From assembly GCA_963082975.1 (NCBI GenBank), contig OY720344.1, positions 72,258,546 to 72,322,545 of the forward strand: a stretch of 64,000 nucleotides of DNA, in the 5' to 3' direction. This stretch comes from Labia minor (Eukaryota; Arthropoda; Insecta; Dermaptera; Spongiphoridae). Below, piece by piece: positions 36,011 to 47,409 of the stretch (position 1 is the stretch's first letter; each line of letters starts with the position of its first letter). Under the pieces are notes generated by a model. The model was not told the DNA's origin. It was given only the letters and a program-made list of their open reading frames with translations, and made no database searches. Made by a program: the position numbers and the translations under genes.

Positions 36011-36239
36011 ATATTTTTTAAAATAAATATTCCTATTTTATTATTAATTAATATAAACTTCTGAAATAAATGAAAATATTATAGAATTGTTAGAGGTAAA
36101 TATATTATTTGGATTTTTTTCATATAATTTTTTATTTGAATTTAAATAATAGCTTAAGATAAATAAAAGTCCATTGAAGATTAATAAGTATGTTATAATT
36201 TTTAAAAAACTGAGTTATTTTGTGTATTTATAGCTACAG
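36011..36239. other. AT-rich DNA
   Basis: No feature seen. Confidence 0.4.
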
Positions 36240-36560
36240 TTGAAATTTAGTAAAATATTTCCAGTTAGTGAGATTCCCTTTTGGGGATGAGCCATTTCAA
36301 CGCTGCCATGCCCACCCATTTGAACTAACAAAGGGTTAAAAGTATGCATGGTTGCACTCTAGGGGCTGTTGCAGGGGGCCCGGGCGCCCTGGACCAAATA
36401 TTTACCAATGGAAATCCGCCGAACAATACACTCCAGGTTCTATGTTAATTACTCATTACCAACAGAGACTTGGATTGTTTGTTCACAATTAAATATACCC
36501 CTTCCTACTCGTCGACTACCGAGCTCCGTTTTCAACTCTTGCCTTGACCATTTTTGCATT
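36240..36560. other. GC-elevated stretch with palindromic GGGCCCGGGCGCCC
   Basis: CAGGGGGCCCGGGCGCCCTGG at about 36371-36391 is nearly self-complementary. It might be a decayed hAT-type end, but no partner or TSD was found. The 78-codon open frame here has no domain. Confidence 0.35.
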
Positions 36561-37344
36561 GAAGAATCTTGTGTAGTAAAAAGTCTTCTTTATTTATTTT
36601 TTTAAATTTATTGAAATAAATTAATTAAGAAAGTTGTTATTTTAAATCTATTTTAATTATTTATTATTCTAATATAAATTCGTCATTGTTAACTATATCC
36701 CTAGTATATAATATTTGTTAGTAATTAATTTAATTAATTGTATATTTTTCTTCTTATTATTATTAGTCTAAGAAATTAAAAATAAAATTGAATTATTATT
36801 AGCTAAAAACTTTTAAATACAATTATTATAATATTACAATAATATACATATATACATATATAATTTAAACTAATTTTTTTTAGAATAAATTTTTATTAAT
36901 ATTTTTGATTCAAATAAAGGAATATTTATTTTTTAAATTTTATATTGAATAATAATTATATTTACACCTGGTCATTTATAAGAGGAAGGCCCTCTTTCCC
37001 TCTTCGAAATATAAAAAAGTAAGAAAAATTAATTAACCTGAATAATTGTATTGTATATAAAATAATCATATTTCTAATAAATTATAAATTTCTTTTTTTT
37101 GCATATTGTACAATAAAATAGAAAGGATAAATAGAAATATAATAAATAATAAAAAATTTCAATGTTCTAATATTGAAAAATAAAAATAAAGAAGAACCTT
37201 TGTTAACACTTAGTCCCTCCTTTATATAATATACTCCATTTTCCACTGTATTTCGAAGAAAAATTATATTAAATTCTAATCAAAAGTGTGAAATGAAATT
37301 CACATAATATATGAGCTTCTTGGGTATATTATTAATATTTCTCA
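36561..37344. other. AT-rich DNA, no feature seen
   Basis: Nothing supportable. Confidence 0.4.
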
Positions 37345-37462
37345 ATGACTCTTTAGTGGTTAGCACGACTGAATCTACACTAATTACTCGAGCTCGGGGA
37401 AATTCAATAATTAAAAATTTCTCTTCTTTGCGTGATTCTCAGGGTCTATATCCGCAAATAAT
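37345..37462 (+). repeat. SINE-like repeat S2, copy 1 (tRNA-derived?)
   Basis: TAGTGGTTAGCACGAC matches a tRNA A-box region. The sequence continues through GAAATTCAATAATTAA to GCGTGATTCTCAGGGT and CCGCAAATAAT. The minus strand at 51500-51620 follows the same order. No intact tRNA fold exists. Confidence 0.6.
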
Positions 37463-38581
37463 ATTAAATAAATAATATTTCTCAAAAAATTCTCCTCTTG
37501 TCTAAATTAAAATACGTATAAAAATTGGAAATATTTTTTAATATTACTTATTTTATTACTTATTTTAAAGGAGAATTATTGTCTTTGAGAATTAAAACCT
37601 GAGAACTGTATATTTTACCTTGAATCATAAACACACATATATATATACTATATATATCACTCTGAAAATATTTTTTTTTTTATTTTTATAATCGATCTTA
37701 TCTAGACAGTAATCCTTCTTATACCCTTGCGCAATAACATAATAAATATGTCAAATTGTTTATTTTAATTAAAAATACAATATATAAAAAACTATCAAAA
37801 CAAACTTATGATAAAATTAATAAGAAAAAACAGCAGAATATTGATTTATATGGGGTCTCCTTAAAGCTATGCAACTCCTGTCTTAATAACTGTTTATAAT
37901 AAAACAGGCAATATTTTATTAAAAATATTTTATAAATTTTATTTTAAATAAATCTAACATAATCGACAACTTAAAATGAATTGATAATTAATTAGATTGA
38001 AATTATAATTTATCGTATTTATTTTATATAAATAAACCTTAAAGAATTCAATAAAACTCAAAGATTATAATCATAATAAATAATGATAATAATTCAGATT
38101 TAAAAATATATGAATATATATTATAACTACGAATAAAATACTATATATTATGTAAATAATAATATTATCCATATTAAATTAATATCTCAATATCATATTT
38201 ATATGAAATATTAGAGATTTTATCTCACAAATAATCCAATTATAAATATGTTCAAAAATACCTTAGACATATGCTATAATGATTATATTACGTACGTACA
38301 CCAATTTGATTGTAATTACAATGCATTTTCTACAATTACTCCTATATTATATATATCTAGATAATATTTATAAATGGAATGTAAATTAATTATTGGAACA
38401 TTTGTGTAAACAATGTCTCTAAATTCCCATGATAGATGTGTATTTATGGAAGTCATGATTTTTGAATTTAGTGTTTTATTTGTGGAAAAAAATATATTCT
38501 CATCCCCAATCGTAAACAATAAATTTTAGATCTAACATTACAATATTAGGATTGATTTATATATGTATAAAGTTAGATATA

Positions 38582-38613
<32 letters not shown>

Positions 38614-38709
38614 GACAGCAATAACAAAAGAAAATCCAGAATATACATATATTTTTTTAAATTTTAGTTTATTTTAGGTCATAGAGAAAGAATTTAAGAT
38701 TTCATTTGA
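37463..38709. other. AT-rich DNA, (TA)n at 38577-38610
   Basis: No gene seen. The 67-codon minus-strand frame near 38400 has no family features. Confidence 0.45.
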
Positions 38710-38927
38710 AATGTTTTTTTTATTTATTATGTTTAAAAGATTCATTTTTATGATGTGATATTACAAAAAATAACGGATGGTGTGTGCAAGTCGATCATGT
38801 TACACATAATTAAATAATTATAACAATTCCCAAACAAAGAATTAATATAATATTATTTCAATTAAATAATTTATTCTAAAAGTTCTCATTTTAATTAATT
38901 TTATAAAATATTTAGATCATATTTAAT
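38710..38927 (+). repeat. Dispersed repeat D, copy 2
   Basis: Nearly identical to 24681-24920 apart from the gap described there. Such similarity in this AT-rich background implies a recent copying or duplication event. Confidence 0.85.
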
Positions 38928-39489
38928 TTAATTTTTATTTATTCTTTCTATATATTTGAATATTTCTTCTTTTCTATATTTGAAAGTGAAGGGTATAAAT
39001 TTTATCAATGTCTAATATAAAAAAAAACAGAATATATTATTTTTAATGTTTTATGAATATAAAAATATTTTCAAAACGTCAATTAAAATGACTAAATTAT
39101 ATTATTTTTGTTTTTGTTTCAATTATTAATTACAAATTAAGTGCAAAAATGAGATGTTTGAAATTTTTGTCTTTTTTAAATTGAGTATTTTTTTTTTAAT
39201 TTGTTTTAAATCAAAATTATTGTATTCTATTCTATTTTTTTTTTTATTAATAGGTTTCTTTTTTTATTTTTAATTTTTAATAAATTCTCTTTTTTTGATA
39301 TGATATTAATAAAAAATAATATTAAATTGTATATAAATTTAAAAATTAGAAGATTTGAATTTGTTTAAATTTTAACACAATTTTAACTAAATTTTAACAC
39401 AATATGTAATCAGTCATATGCATAAAGATTAGAAAATTTTTAAAATCAACTTGGTATTAAATTCAATAAAAAATACTGATATTAATAAT
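38928..39489. other. AT-rich DNA, no feature seen
   Basis: Nothing supportable beyond runs of A and T. Confidence 0.4.
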
Positions 39490-39625
39490 ATATAGCCTAT
39501 TCGAATATAATTTGAAACTCTTTCTCTCCTTCTATTTTAAATTTTAAAAAACGGAATGTTAAGAAATTAAGATGCCTTATGCAACATGGATGGGTAAATG
39601 AATTGGGCTGGAAGAGGAAGCAATT
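39490..39625 (+). repeat. Block shared with 50190-50310
   Basis: Both have ATGCCTTATGCAACAT, then GATGGGTAAATGAATTGG or a close variant, then CTGGAAGAGGA. The second copy lies just before an RTE fragment. The first is separated from its own RTE fragment by the piggyBac region, which suggests one repeat unit split by that insertion. Confidence 0.6.
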
Positions 39626-40317
39626 TATAATTTTCTTCTAATTCAGATTAAGGACAACATTATATCAAATCTCGCTAAGAACATTCAATATTTCTATACA
39701 CAAATTATTCAGAGTCTTAGCAAATCACAATCATTTTAAATTGAAATTTATATATATTAACAAAGTGAAAATTTTTATTTGTTAAAATTTATTTTAATGA
39801 ATCAAAAAAAATTAAATATATAGATAACGTGATTAAAAGAGTGCAAAAGAGAAGCAAGAAACTTGGGAGAAAATAAGTGTTGGATGGAGGTCGGACAGAA
39901 CAGAAACTGTAAACAAAATCTTCATGTTGCGACTAATAATTTTCAAATCTCTTAGCACCACAGAATTAGATAAGTTTCTTTTAAGGGAGGAAATTAACTA
40001 TGATCTAAAAAAAATAATAAATGAACTTAATAATAAAAAAACAAATAAATCAATTAATTTAAATTAATACTAGTAATGAATAATTAATATTGTTAATTAT
40101 CTATAGTTTTATCTATAGTTTGTCTCTGCAAGTCTCTAACTTTGCATTTTCTCAAATTTCAATATAATTAAAAATATTCAATAAAAATAAAATATAAAAA
40201 TGAAATGATCAAGAAATATTATACTCTATTTTTCTATTATAACTTTATAACATATACTTACGAACCATAGGCGGAGGAAATATTAGGAGATATCATTGCG
40301 GGTTCAGGCCAAATCGA
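39626..40317. other. AT-rich DNA left of the piggyBac remnant
   Basis: The missing C-terminal half of the transposase should lie here, but I see neither it nor a left TTAA-CCC end. The element is truncated on this side. Confidence 0.45.
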
Positions 40318-41055
40318 TCAATCAGGTAGAGGAATACCTTGAAATTTTAAATTCAAGTGCTCTATAATAGGTCGAAGTTTGTAAAGGCGATCATGTTGTG
40401 GGTGATCCCTGCCGAACATTTTTTCATTATCATTAAAATGAAGGGACGCACGAATTTTTTCAAAGTCTTTGTAGCTCATTACTTCTTTGATATGGAGGTA
40501 GCCTAAAGTGTTGGACCAATAACTTCTGACATTGGGCATATGGACAATGGACATATAAATACATATGCCCAAAAATTTTCTTAAGTCGTCTTAAGAGAGT
40601 ATAAATGTATTATTCGGATCTTTTTGCCTCAAATATAAATTTGACTCCTCAATGATTTTGGTGAGAATGTCGTCACCAAAAAAATAAGTAAAGAATTGGA
40701 ATAGGGTTGTGATGTTTTCAAAGATATTCCTACAAGAACCATCTGAAATAAAATGCTTCCTCTCTTCTTCTAAAATTAAATTTTTCTGTCTCCAGATTAT
40801 TTTTGAATATCTTTGCTTAAGCTCACGTAACTCTTGAATACTGTTTCTGTTTTCCGGATTGAGAATTTGTTCATCTACAGTTTCCTCATCTTCTTCAGAT
40901 TCTTCTTCTAGAGTTTCTTCTACCTCTACAGCTGATGTCGAAGCTTCACAAATGACTCCATCTTCAAATTGTATTGTCATATTTTCAAGAGGCATATTAA
41001 AAGTCTGTCTCTTTTTCGTCATCCTCTGACAAGTCCAAATCATCTTCACTATCAA
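40318..41055 (-). pseudogene. piggyBac-like transposase, N-terminal part only, with stop and frameshift
   Basis: piggyBac transposases cut and paste at TTAA. The minus strand encodes an acidic N-terminus (EETLEEESEEDEETVDE), then LFQFFTYFFGDDILTKIIEE. An in-frame TAA follows at 40593-40591, and the same frame continues DDLRKFLGICIYMSIVHMPN, then RSYWS, and IRASLHFNDNEKM followed by KLRPIIEHLNLKF. This is the order of the conserved domain before the first catalytic Asp. The frame ends at 40318, so the DDD catalytic core is absent. Another acidic stretch (SDSEDDLDLSEDDEK) is in a different frame near 41050-41000, indicating a frameshift. Nonfunctional. Confidence 0.88.
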
Positions 41056-41060
41056 AAAAA

Positions 41061-41495
41061 AGCGCTGTTTGACAGGTAACTAAAAGAAATGATTATGCTC
41101 TATGTATCAGATTTGCTACATCGAATCTATTTGACAATTCTTCACGCTACGGGTGAAGAATTGGACAAATTTATATGTAGCAAATCATAAATACTTACCT
41201 TATACTTAATAAAGACCCAAATTTATATTGATTGGAGCAATAAAAAATTCACAATTTCTAATTCTACAAAGCGCTGTTTGACATGTAACTAAAAGAAATG
41301 AGTATGCTCTATGTATCAGATTTGCTACATCGAATTTATTTGACAATTCTTCATGCCACGGGTGAAGAATTGGACAAATTTATGTAACAAATCATAAATA
41401 CTTACCTTATACTTACTAAAGACACAAATTTATAGTGATTGGAGCAATAAAAAATTCACAATTTCTAATTCTACTAAGCGCTGTTGACATGTAAC
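41061..41495 (-). repeat. Tandem repeats of about 208 bp upstream of the piggyBac ORF, with hairpins
   Basis: Unit 1 is 41061-41269, unit 2 is 41270-41476, and a third starts at 41477 (AGCGCTGTTGACATGTAAC). Each unit has a nested inverted repeat. In unit 1, CAATTCTTCAC and GTGAAGAATTG enclose 7 bases, within GATTTGCTACAT (41110) and ATGTAGCAAATC (41175). They lie between the transposase frame and its terminal repeat. Confidence 0.9.
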
Positions 41496-41639
41496 TTTAT
41501 GTTATGACAGAAAACAGGTAGATGGATGCTCGTAGCTACATCTATGAGTTACAAGCCAAAGTAACTTATATAGGTTGTGCACAAGGGTGTAGCAAATAAG
41601 CTACAACGCGTTTAAACACAATATACCTCTTATATGTAT

Positions 41640-41699
41640 TAATATATGCATGGTCTTTTAGGCGTATCATATATGATACAAACAGCAGTGTAGGGTTAA
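41640..41699 (-). repeat. piggyBac terminal end with TTAA
   Basis: On the minus strand the element begins CCCTACACTGCTGTTTGTAT next to TTAA (41696-41699), the piggyBac target. Just inside is the perfect 16-base palindrome GTATCATATATGATAC (41664-41679). This is the promoter-side end of the truncated transposase. Confidence 0.8.
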
Positions 41700-41879
41700 G
41701 ATATTTTCATTATGACAGATATTAGAAAAAAACCGCGAATTCAATATTTCTGTTCACTAATTATTTGTAGAGTTTAGTAAAACATACGTATGACTCAATA
41801 GATCCGGATAAACTTTTTCAAATATTGATCTTAAAATTTATCTTGAAGTTAGTAAAGAAAGAGTAAAATGCAGAAATCA

Positions 41880-42640
41880 ATTGTAAAATATTAGACAGAC
41901 GATTTAAATATACTAGGAGATTCAGGAATTGCAATTACAGATACCGAGGAAAAATTAATGGAGGTAGGAAAAGAGATGGGGTTTAAAATTAATAGTGATA
42001 AGAAAAAATATTTAGTAACAACGAGGAATAGTATTAACATACACACACACAAAATCTTAATATACAAAATGTAGAATTTGAATATGTAGAAAAATTGAAT
42101 GTAATCACGAAGGATAATGATATTTGAGAAGAATTTAAATCAAGGTTGCAATCGGGAAACGCCTGTTATCATGCAGTAAAGAGGCTTATCTCATCAATAT
42201 TATTATCAAAGGGAAACAAAATTAAAATATATAAAACAATTATTTTGTCTGTTGTATTATATGGGTGTGAGGCATGGTCTATGACCCTGGGAGATGAGAG
42301 TAGATTCAGAGTATTTGAGAATAGGATTCTGTCCAGCATTTATTGGCCAAATAAAGATGATGACATCAGGGAATGGCGGAGACTGCATAAAGAAATTGCA
42401 TCACCTCAATGCAACTCCAGAAATAGTTAGGGTTATAAAAGCGAGAAGGCTGCGATAGGCGGGGCACGTGGCTAGAATGGGAGAGAAAAAAGATATTGGT
42501 GGGGCGACCGATTGGAAAACGTCCACTTGGAAGACCAAGGACGTGTAGGAAGGTACGTAAGAGAGGCAACAGGGGCTCAGGATAGGGACACTTGGAGAAA
42601 TGTGGTTGTTGCGGCCAAGAATTTCGAGTAACTTTGAGCC
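41880..42640 (+). pseudogene. RTE-type LINE reverse transcriptase C-terminal fragment
   Basis: Starting with a remnant of the YADD region, the plus strand has DSGIAITDTEEKLMEVGKEM and FKINSDKKKYLV. It continues from 42146 with SGNACYHAVKRLISS, VVLYGCEAWSM and FENRILSSIYWP. This is the part following the RT palm in RTE-class elements. The last part (KARRLR, AGHVARMGE) is frameshifted. TAGATAGATAGATA at about 42641-42655 may be the tail. Not functional. Confidence 0.75.
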
Positions 42641-42655
42641 ACATAGATAGATAGA

Positions 42656-42835
42656 TATAACATATACAATAATAATATATATAATTAATTTACTGATTAA
42701 ATTAAAATATATTTTAATAAGAACACAAAAAGAAATGAATGTTTTATGTAATATATTGATTGAAACAAAATGGATGAAAACCTTTTACTACTTTCAACCA
42801 AATACTTTGTACCACTATAAACTATACTTGATTTC
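42656..42835 (+). repeat. 3' flank shared with 51200-51350
   Basis: AATTAATTTACTGATTAAAT and ATTGATTGAAACAAAATGGA, then GAAAACCTTTTAC...TTTCAACCAAATACT, occur in both places after the LINE fragment. The duplicated unit therefore extends past the apparent LINE tail. Confidence 0.7.
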
Positions 42836-43009
42836 ATTTTAAATAATTAATGATTATATTCCACAGATTTTATCATTATAAAAAATAAATGAAGTGAACA
42901 TTTTGTTATTTATAAATGAAAATTTTAAGCAAAATGAAATATGTTTTATTATTTTTTTGTTTTCATTGTTCGTTGCAGTAGAATTAACGTTAATTTTTGT
43001 TTGTTGGAT
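42836..43009. other. AT-rich DNA
   Basis: No feature seen. Confidence 0.4.
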
Positions 43010-43400
43010 TTGTAATCTCTTCGTGAACTTGTCGCAACATTCGATTCGAGGATGGCGAATGAATAGCTCGGTTGGCTGGTGGCGGATTCCCAGTGGGGGC
43101 GGCTAATGTGTTCATTGACAAGAGATAACATTAATCGTTGGATGATTGTTGTTCTGATAATGTGAACACTCTCCCTCTTCATCCCCTCTTCTTTCACTCT
43201 CTCATTCTCTCTCTCTCTCTCTCTCTCTTCCTTCTCTTTCGTATCGTGTGGTAGCAATTAAGTTTTATTGCTGGGAACAATGGCACCACTAACAAGCACC
43301 ATTGTCCACTACCGGTAATCGTACATACAACAGCAAATGCCAAAGGTCACACAATGTTGTTCATTTGCAAAGCGGTTAGAGCAACCAACGGAATTCATTA
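43010..43400. promoter_or_regulatory. GC-elevated island with paired SOX-like sites and (CT)n
   Basis: AACAATGG (from 43276) and its inverse CCATTGT (43299-43305) are separated by 15 bases. AAAGGTCA (nuclear-receptor half site) is at about 43342, and a CT microsatellite at 43196-43228. Open frames exist on both strands but neither shows a domain. It is a candidate enhancer; function unproven. Confidence 0.35.
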
Positions 43401-43989
43401 ATTTAATACTATTTTTATTGACAGATAATCAAAGCATTTTACTTTGATTTATTTATTGATTTATTTACTTAGAATTTTTTATTTTTATTTTTCTATTTTT
43501 TTCTAATTTTTCTATTTTTTCAAAATTTATATTATCTAAGTAATATATTGGGTACAATCTGTTAAGATTTCAAATTTGATATTCAACTGAAATACATGTT
43601 TTAAATTCCCTTGAATCCGTTTATAATTTAATGCACTCTAAAAGAACTTACTTAAGTGCTGAATTTTCAAAATAGCTTTATGTAAAGTATATTTAATTTT
43701 TTTTTAAATTTTTATTAACTTTTTTAAATAGCATTTTCATATAGTGAATAATTATATATAAAATATTGCAATTAATGGAAAAGTAGGGGTATAGGTGAAA
43801 GTTCAATGCAAGGCCCACTGCACCAGAATATTTATTTATTATTTATCTATATATCAATTTTGGTTCTACATAGTGAACTCTAATACTTTATAAAAATGTA
43901 AATTATTATTATATGTATATCATGATGAAATTTTAAAAGAATATTATATATTTTTATTTTTTTAGTATAACAAGAATTCAAAATCTTCC
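43401..43989. other. AT-rich DNA, no feature seen
   Basis: Nothing supportable. Confidence 0.4.
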
Positions 43990-44285
43990 TTTCTAATATT
44001 TATTGGATATAACTGAAAGTCTCTGGTTTAACATCTGCAGTCTGTGAGAGACCCCATGATCCCCAGTTCATGTCCTGGACCAAACAAGAGAATTTCTCTT
44101 TAACTGTAGATTATGGGAACGTGGTTCACCCTGCCTACGTGATCAAAATTGGTAAGCTACTTGAATCCGATCAAAAAAATCAGGATAAGGTTTGAGAGGA
44201 TCCGTTGTACTAATCATACAACACCTTTATACCGTCTAAGCGGTAATTGTCTTGATACGCGCTGTCCTTTTATAGTATATTTAAA
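43990..44285 (+). repeat. Dispersed repeat S1, copy 2
   Basis: Collinear with 7600-7872. It has CAGTTCATGTCCTGG where copy 1 has the B-box-like sequence, then CAAGAGAATTTCTCT and GAGAGGATCCGTTGTACT. Confidence 0.55.
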
Positions 44286-44504
44286 AAAGTCAGAGGTTTT
44301 TTTTATTCTTATATTTATTCAATCCTATTTAAAAAGAAAGACTTTACTAGTATTCATTTTATTTTAAAAGATTTAAAGAATTATTTATAAATATACTTCC
44401 AAACACATAAAAAATCTAAATTGTTTATTATATATTATCTTATTATACTAGAAAAAATTGTATATATATATATATTTGTAGTTTTTAATTATTAAACCGC
44501 TTAG
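44286..44504. other. AT-rich DNA, (TA)n at 44460-44475
   Basis: No other feature. Confidence 0.4.
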
Positions 44505-44860
44505 GATTTTTTTAAATTCACACCATATATAATAATGGTTTCAGCCTCGGGAAAAATCATCTTCATTAGTTTTTTCTTAATTTAAATTTATATGACGTCA
44601 GCAACTACGTCTGCCAGCGCTTCCGTAAATACCAAATATATTATATTAAATCAAATTACGAAGTATATATTGTTATATCAACAGGCCATACTTTTCTGTC
44701 TTAAACATTAATACATACGGTTAAGGTGTATATGTTTTATGACTATTTTATGTTCTTTAAATTATTTGAACGAAGGCCCGGTGAACCAGTTATTAATATT
44801 GCTAGCCAAACCAGATAATAAGGAATAATTTTTTTAATAACCGAGCGGCGCCTCGGTGAA
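44505..44860 (-). repeat. H3 repeat (H2-related), copy 2
   Basis: Reverse-orientation copy of 34620-35060, with GGTTTCAGCCTCGGGAAAAA, ATGACGTCAGCA, CAGCGCTTCCG and AACCGAGCGG. TGACGTCAGCA at 44593-44603 is a MARE-like word. Confidence 0.65.
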
Positions 44861-45249
44861 CCAGGTACTTGTTTATGAAGTTGTCTATAAATAATTATTT
44901 AAAAAATTTTATGTTTATATTTCTTTTTTTTATTCTAAATATTATAATAAACATTTACATAATTGATTATAATAATTAAATATAAATAGTAATAAGAATT
45001 TAAAACAAAAAAAATATTATTAGATTAGTAGATTAGTAGAATCCACCTACTTCCCCCACTATAATGAAAATAAATTGCCATTTTAATATATTCATTAATT
45101 TTCAAAAGACTTAATTTATAGTGCAATTTTGTTTAGAATTAAGCAATTCAAATGATGAGAATAGCTTGTAAGTGACTCGAATAGAACCTCATTAAGAACG
45201 TCGTCTGTTTTAGAAAAAAAAAGAAAAAAATCTATTTATTTACAAGGCA
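44861..45249. other. AT-rich DNA, no feature seen
   Basis: Nothing supportable. Confidence 0.4.
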
Positions 45250-45680
45250 TTGGGGCAATGGGGAGTAAATGAAAGACATGGTGTCATTGAGCTTATCACC
45301 TTGATAAGCTTATCAACGTTCATAATTTTTCCATTAACTATTCATGATTTGTCGATATCTGACGTCATGTCTGTGCATTTGAATACCCTCGAAAGAGTTG
45401 TTCACTCGTGCATTAATCGTTTCCCTTTCTCCGATTTTAACCCCTTCAACTTGACGGATGCGTCGACTCAAGTTAAGTTGGTTAGGGCTTTTGAAGAGCA
45501 CCCTCTCGAAGCCGACAAGGTGCAGAATCGTCCACCCCCCCCCCTCCCCTCCCTATTCCAGCCCTTGTGGGTTGTTTGTGACTTGGCTTCTTTTTTGAAT
45601 GGGAGTTGCGTGTGTCATTTAGCACGTGGAAAGTGACTAGGCGATGGGGTCGCGCCCTTTGCTCTCCATTCAACTTGTCA
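45250..45680. promoter_or_regulatory. GC-elevated island with triple GATA cluster and CRE
   Basis: TTATCA (45293), TGATAA (45302) and CTTATCA (45309) put three GATA-type sites within 24 bases. TGACGTCA is at 45360-45367. A C-rich run is at 45532-45550. The 128-codon plus-strand frame looks like chance opening; it has no domain and a low-complexity proline stretch. Best read as a candidate regulatory element. Confidence 0.4.
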
Positions 45681-46179
45681 TTTGGTATTTAAACAGTGAA
45701 AGGGAATCCTAGCAAATTTGTCCACAACCAGAGAGATTAAACAAATTCACTTGCAAATTATATTTAAATAGAAATTTAATACAATTATAATCAAATGACA
45801 GTTTTTCATTCTATTATTCAATAAATATTAATTTATATTAAAATATAAGTTATTTATTTTAATTTTTTCCATATTCATTTATTTATCACCTTGTATCCTC
45901 TCCTCCATCAATCTTATCATCTAACCGGAGAACTCTACGCTCTTTTAATTTGTATTTGCAAATAGTAATTATATTCAATCGAATATTATTTTAACATCAT
46001 TAAAATAATATGATTTTTGTATTCCTTATTTTATTTTTAATTTAAATCATTTCTTACAATCCAATTCAATTTTTAACCGAAGATTTTTTTTAAATTTTCA
46101 ACTGTTTACAATAATAATTTATTAAAATGTACAATTTAATTTAAATTTGGTTTAATTATTATTTTTTTTAATTATCAAG
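45681..46179. other. AT-rich DNA, no feature seen
   Basis: Nothing supportable. Confidence 0.4.
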
Positions 46180-46512
46180 AGTAGCGGTGGACTCTCTCTA
46201 TGATCCTGATAGAGAAGTAGGTCCACTTCAGGGAAGCAACCCTGCTCACGCAAGACAAGACTTTTCTTCGCCTTCAATTGAGGAAGTCGTGTCCCAAATC
46301 CTAATCAAAATCCCATCAATTCAATATTAAAAATATTTCACATATCCCTCTCCACTCTGACGTCAAAGTCTCGCGAGAAGTCGGTTGGATGTTTTCCTCA
46401 AGTTCATATCGCAGATGGACAGGACCCTTATATGAGGGTTGAAACAACCTACCTTCGAAGATGTAAATAGCCGGGCAAAATGGAGGAGACCATCCAAAGC
46501 GGCATACCCTGC
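46180..46512. other. GC-elevated island with adjacent hairpins and CRE core
   Basis: A 40-base hairpin at 46187-46226 pairs GTGGAC with GTCCAC and TCTCTAT with ATAGAGA around the loop GATCCTG. A second, CAGGG-AAGCAA-CCCTG, lies at 46229-46244. TGACGTCA is at 46358-46365. No coding frame or RNA family is recognised. Confidence 0.4.
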
Positions 46513-46514
46513 AA

Positions 46515-46769
46515 TATACACCCTTTTTAATAAAAAATGCCTTAAAAATAGAAAATAAAATATTAATTAATCCTTGAATATTATACTTTACATATGCCTA
46601 ATAAAAAAGCGTAGAACGCATATAATAATATTATATTTTTTACCTTAACTACTTATGTTCATATGGGCCCCAAGCTTTTTTGTTGGGATATGTAAAGGAT
46701 AATATTCAAGGTTTAATTAATATTTTATTTTCTATTTTTAGGGCATTTTTGATTAAAAAGAGTGTATAT
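46515..46769. mobile_element. Foldback MITE, 255 bp, arms of about 85 bp
   Basis: The left arm TATACACCCTTTTTAATAAA..., with TAATTAATCCTTGAATATTA and CTTTACATATGCC, is repeated in inverse at 46685-46769. The 80-base spacer includes CATATGGGCCCCAAGC. TATA at both outer edges is compatible with a TA-targeting MITE. Confidence 0.85.
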
Positions 46770-47409
46770 AAAAAAGTTAATTTATTATAATTCAAATTAT
46801 AATAATTAAAGTTAATAATTTTAACATATTGAAAAATAATTGTATAATAATTTATTTTATTTTTTTTTTAAATTTTTGCAAATTTCCAAATAAAAATATT
46901 TGTACCAAATTTTATTTCAATCATATCGAAACATTTAAAGATTAGACAGACAGTATCTTCAACCAATATCTTCTACTTCCCTTAATGAATAACCCTATCA
47001 TCCCATAATTCAATCTCAGACTTCCTCCCATCCTCATCCATGTAAATTAATAGTAATCAAATTTCAATAATATTGAAAAATTATCAAAACTTTTAATTTA
47101 AAAATAAATTAATAACATAATCTTGAACATTCAATGATCAATAAAACTTTAATTTTATATAAAGCCAACTTTTTGTGAAATACAGACTAAAAAAATATCA
47201 AGGGGTGAAAAATCTTCTAATAATATTTGAAATCCAATTCTTTGTTATATATATATTTATATCAGTTTTTAAACTATAATTTAAATAATATTTAGTAGAA
47301 TGTTCTCAAATAAATATTCACATTAGGCAAAAAAAAAAAAAATAATAAAGGAAAAATTCGTTATAAAAAGGAATAAAACTTTTGAAGTCTTTTGTAGAAT
47401 AAAGAAGAG
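46770..47409. other. AT-rich DNA, no feature seen
   Basis: Nothing supportable. Confidence 0.4.

Noticed and set aside
36371..36391. GC palindrome as a hAT element end
   Set aside because: No partner end or 8-bp duplication was found nearby.
42949..43257. 102-codon minus-strand open frame
   Set aside because: Largely translation of a CT microsatellite (alternating Arg/Glu).
45250..45636. 128-codon plus-strand open frame
   Set aside because: No recognisable domain, contains a homopolymer-derived proline run, and fits a regulatory island better.
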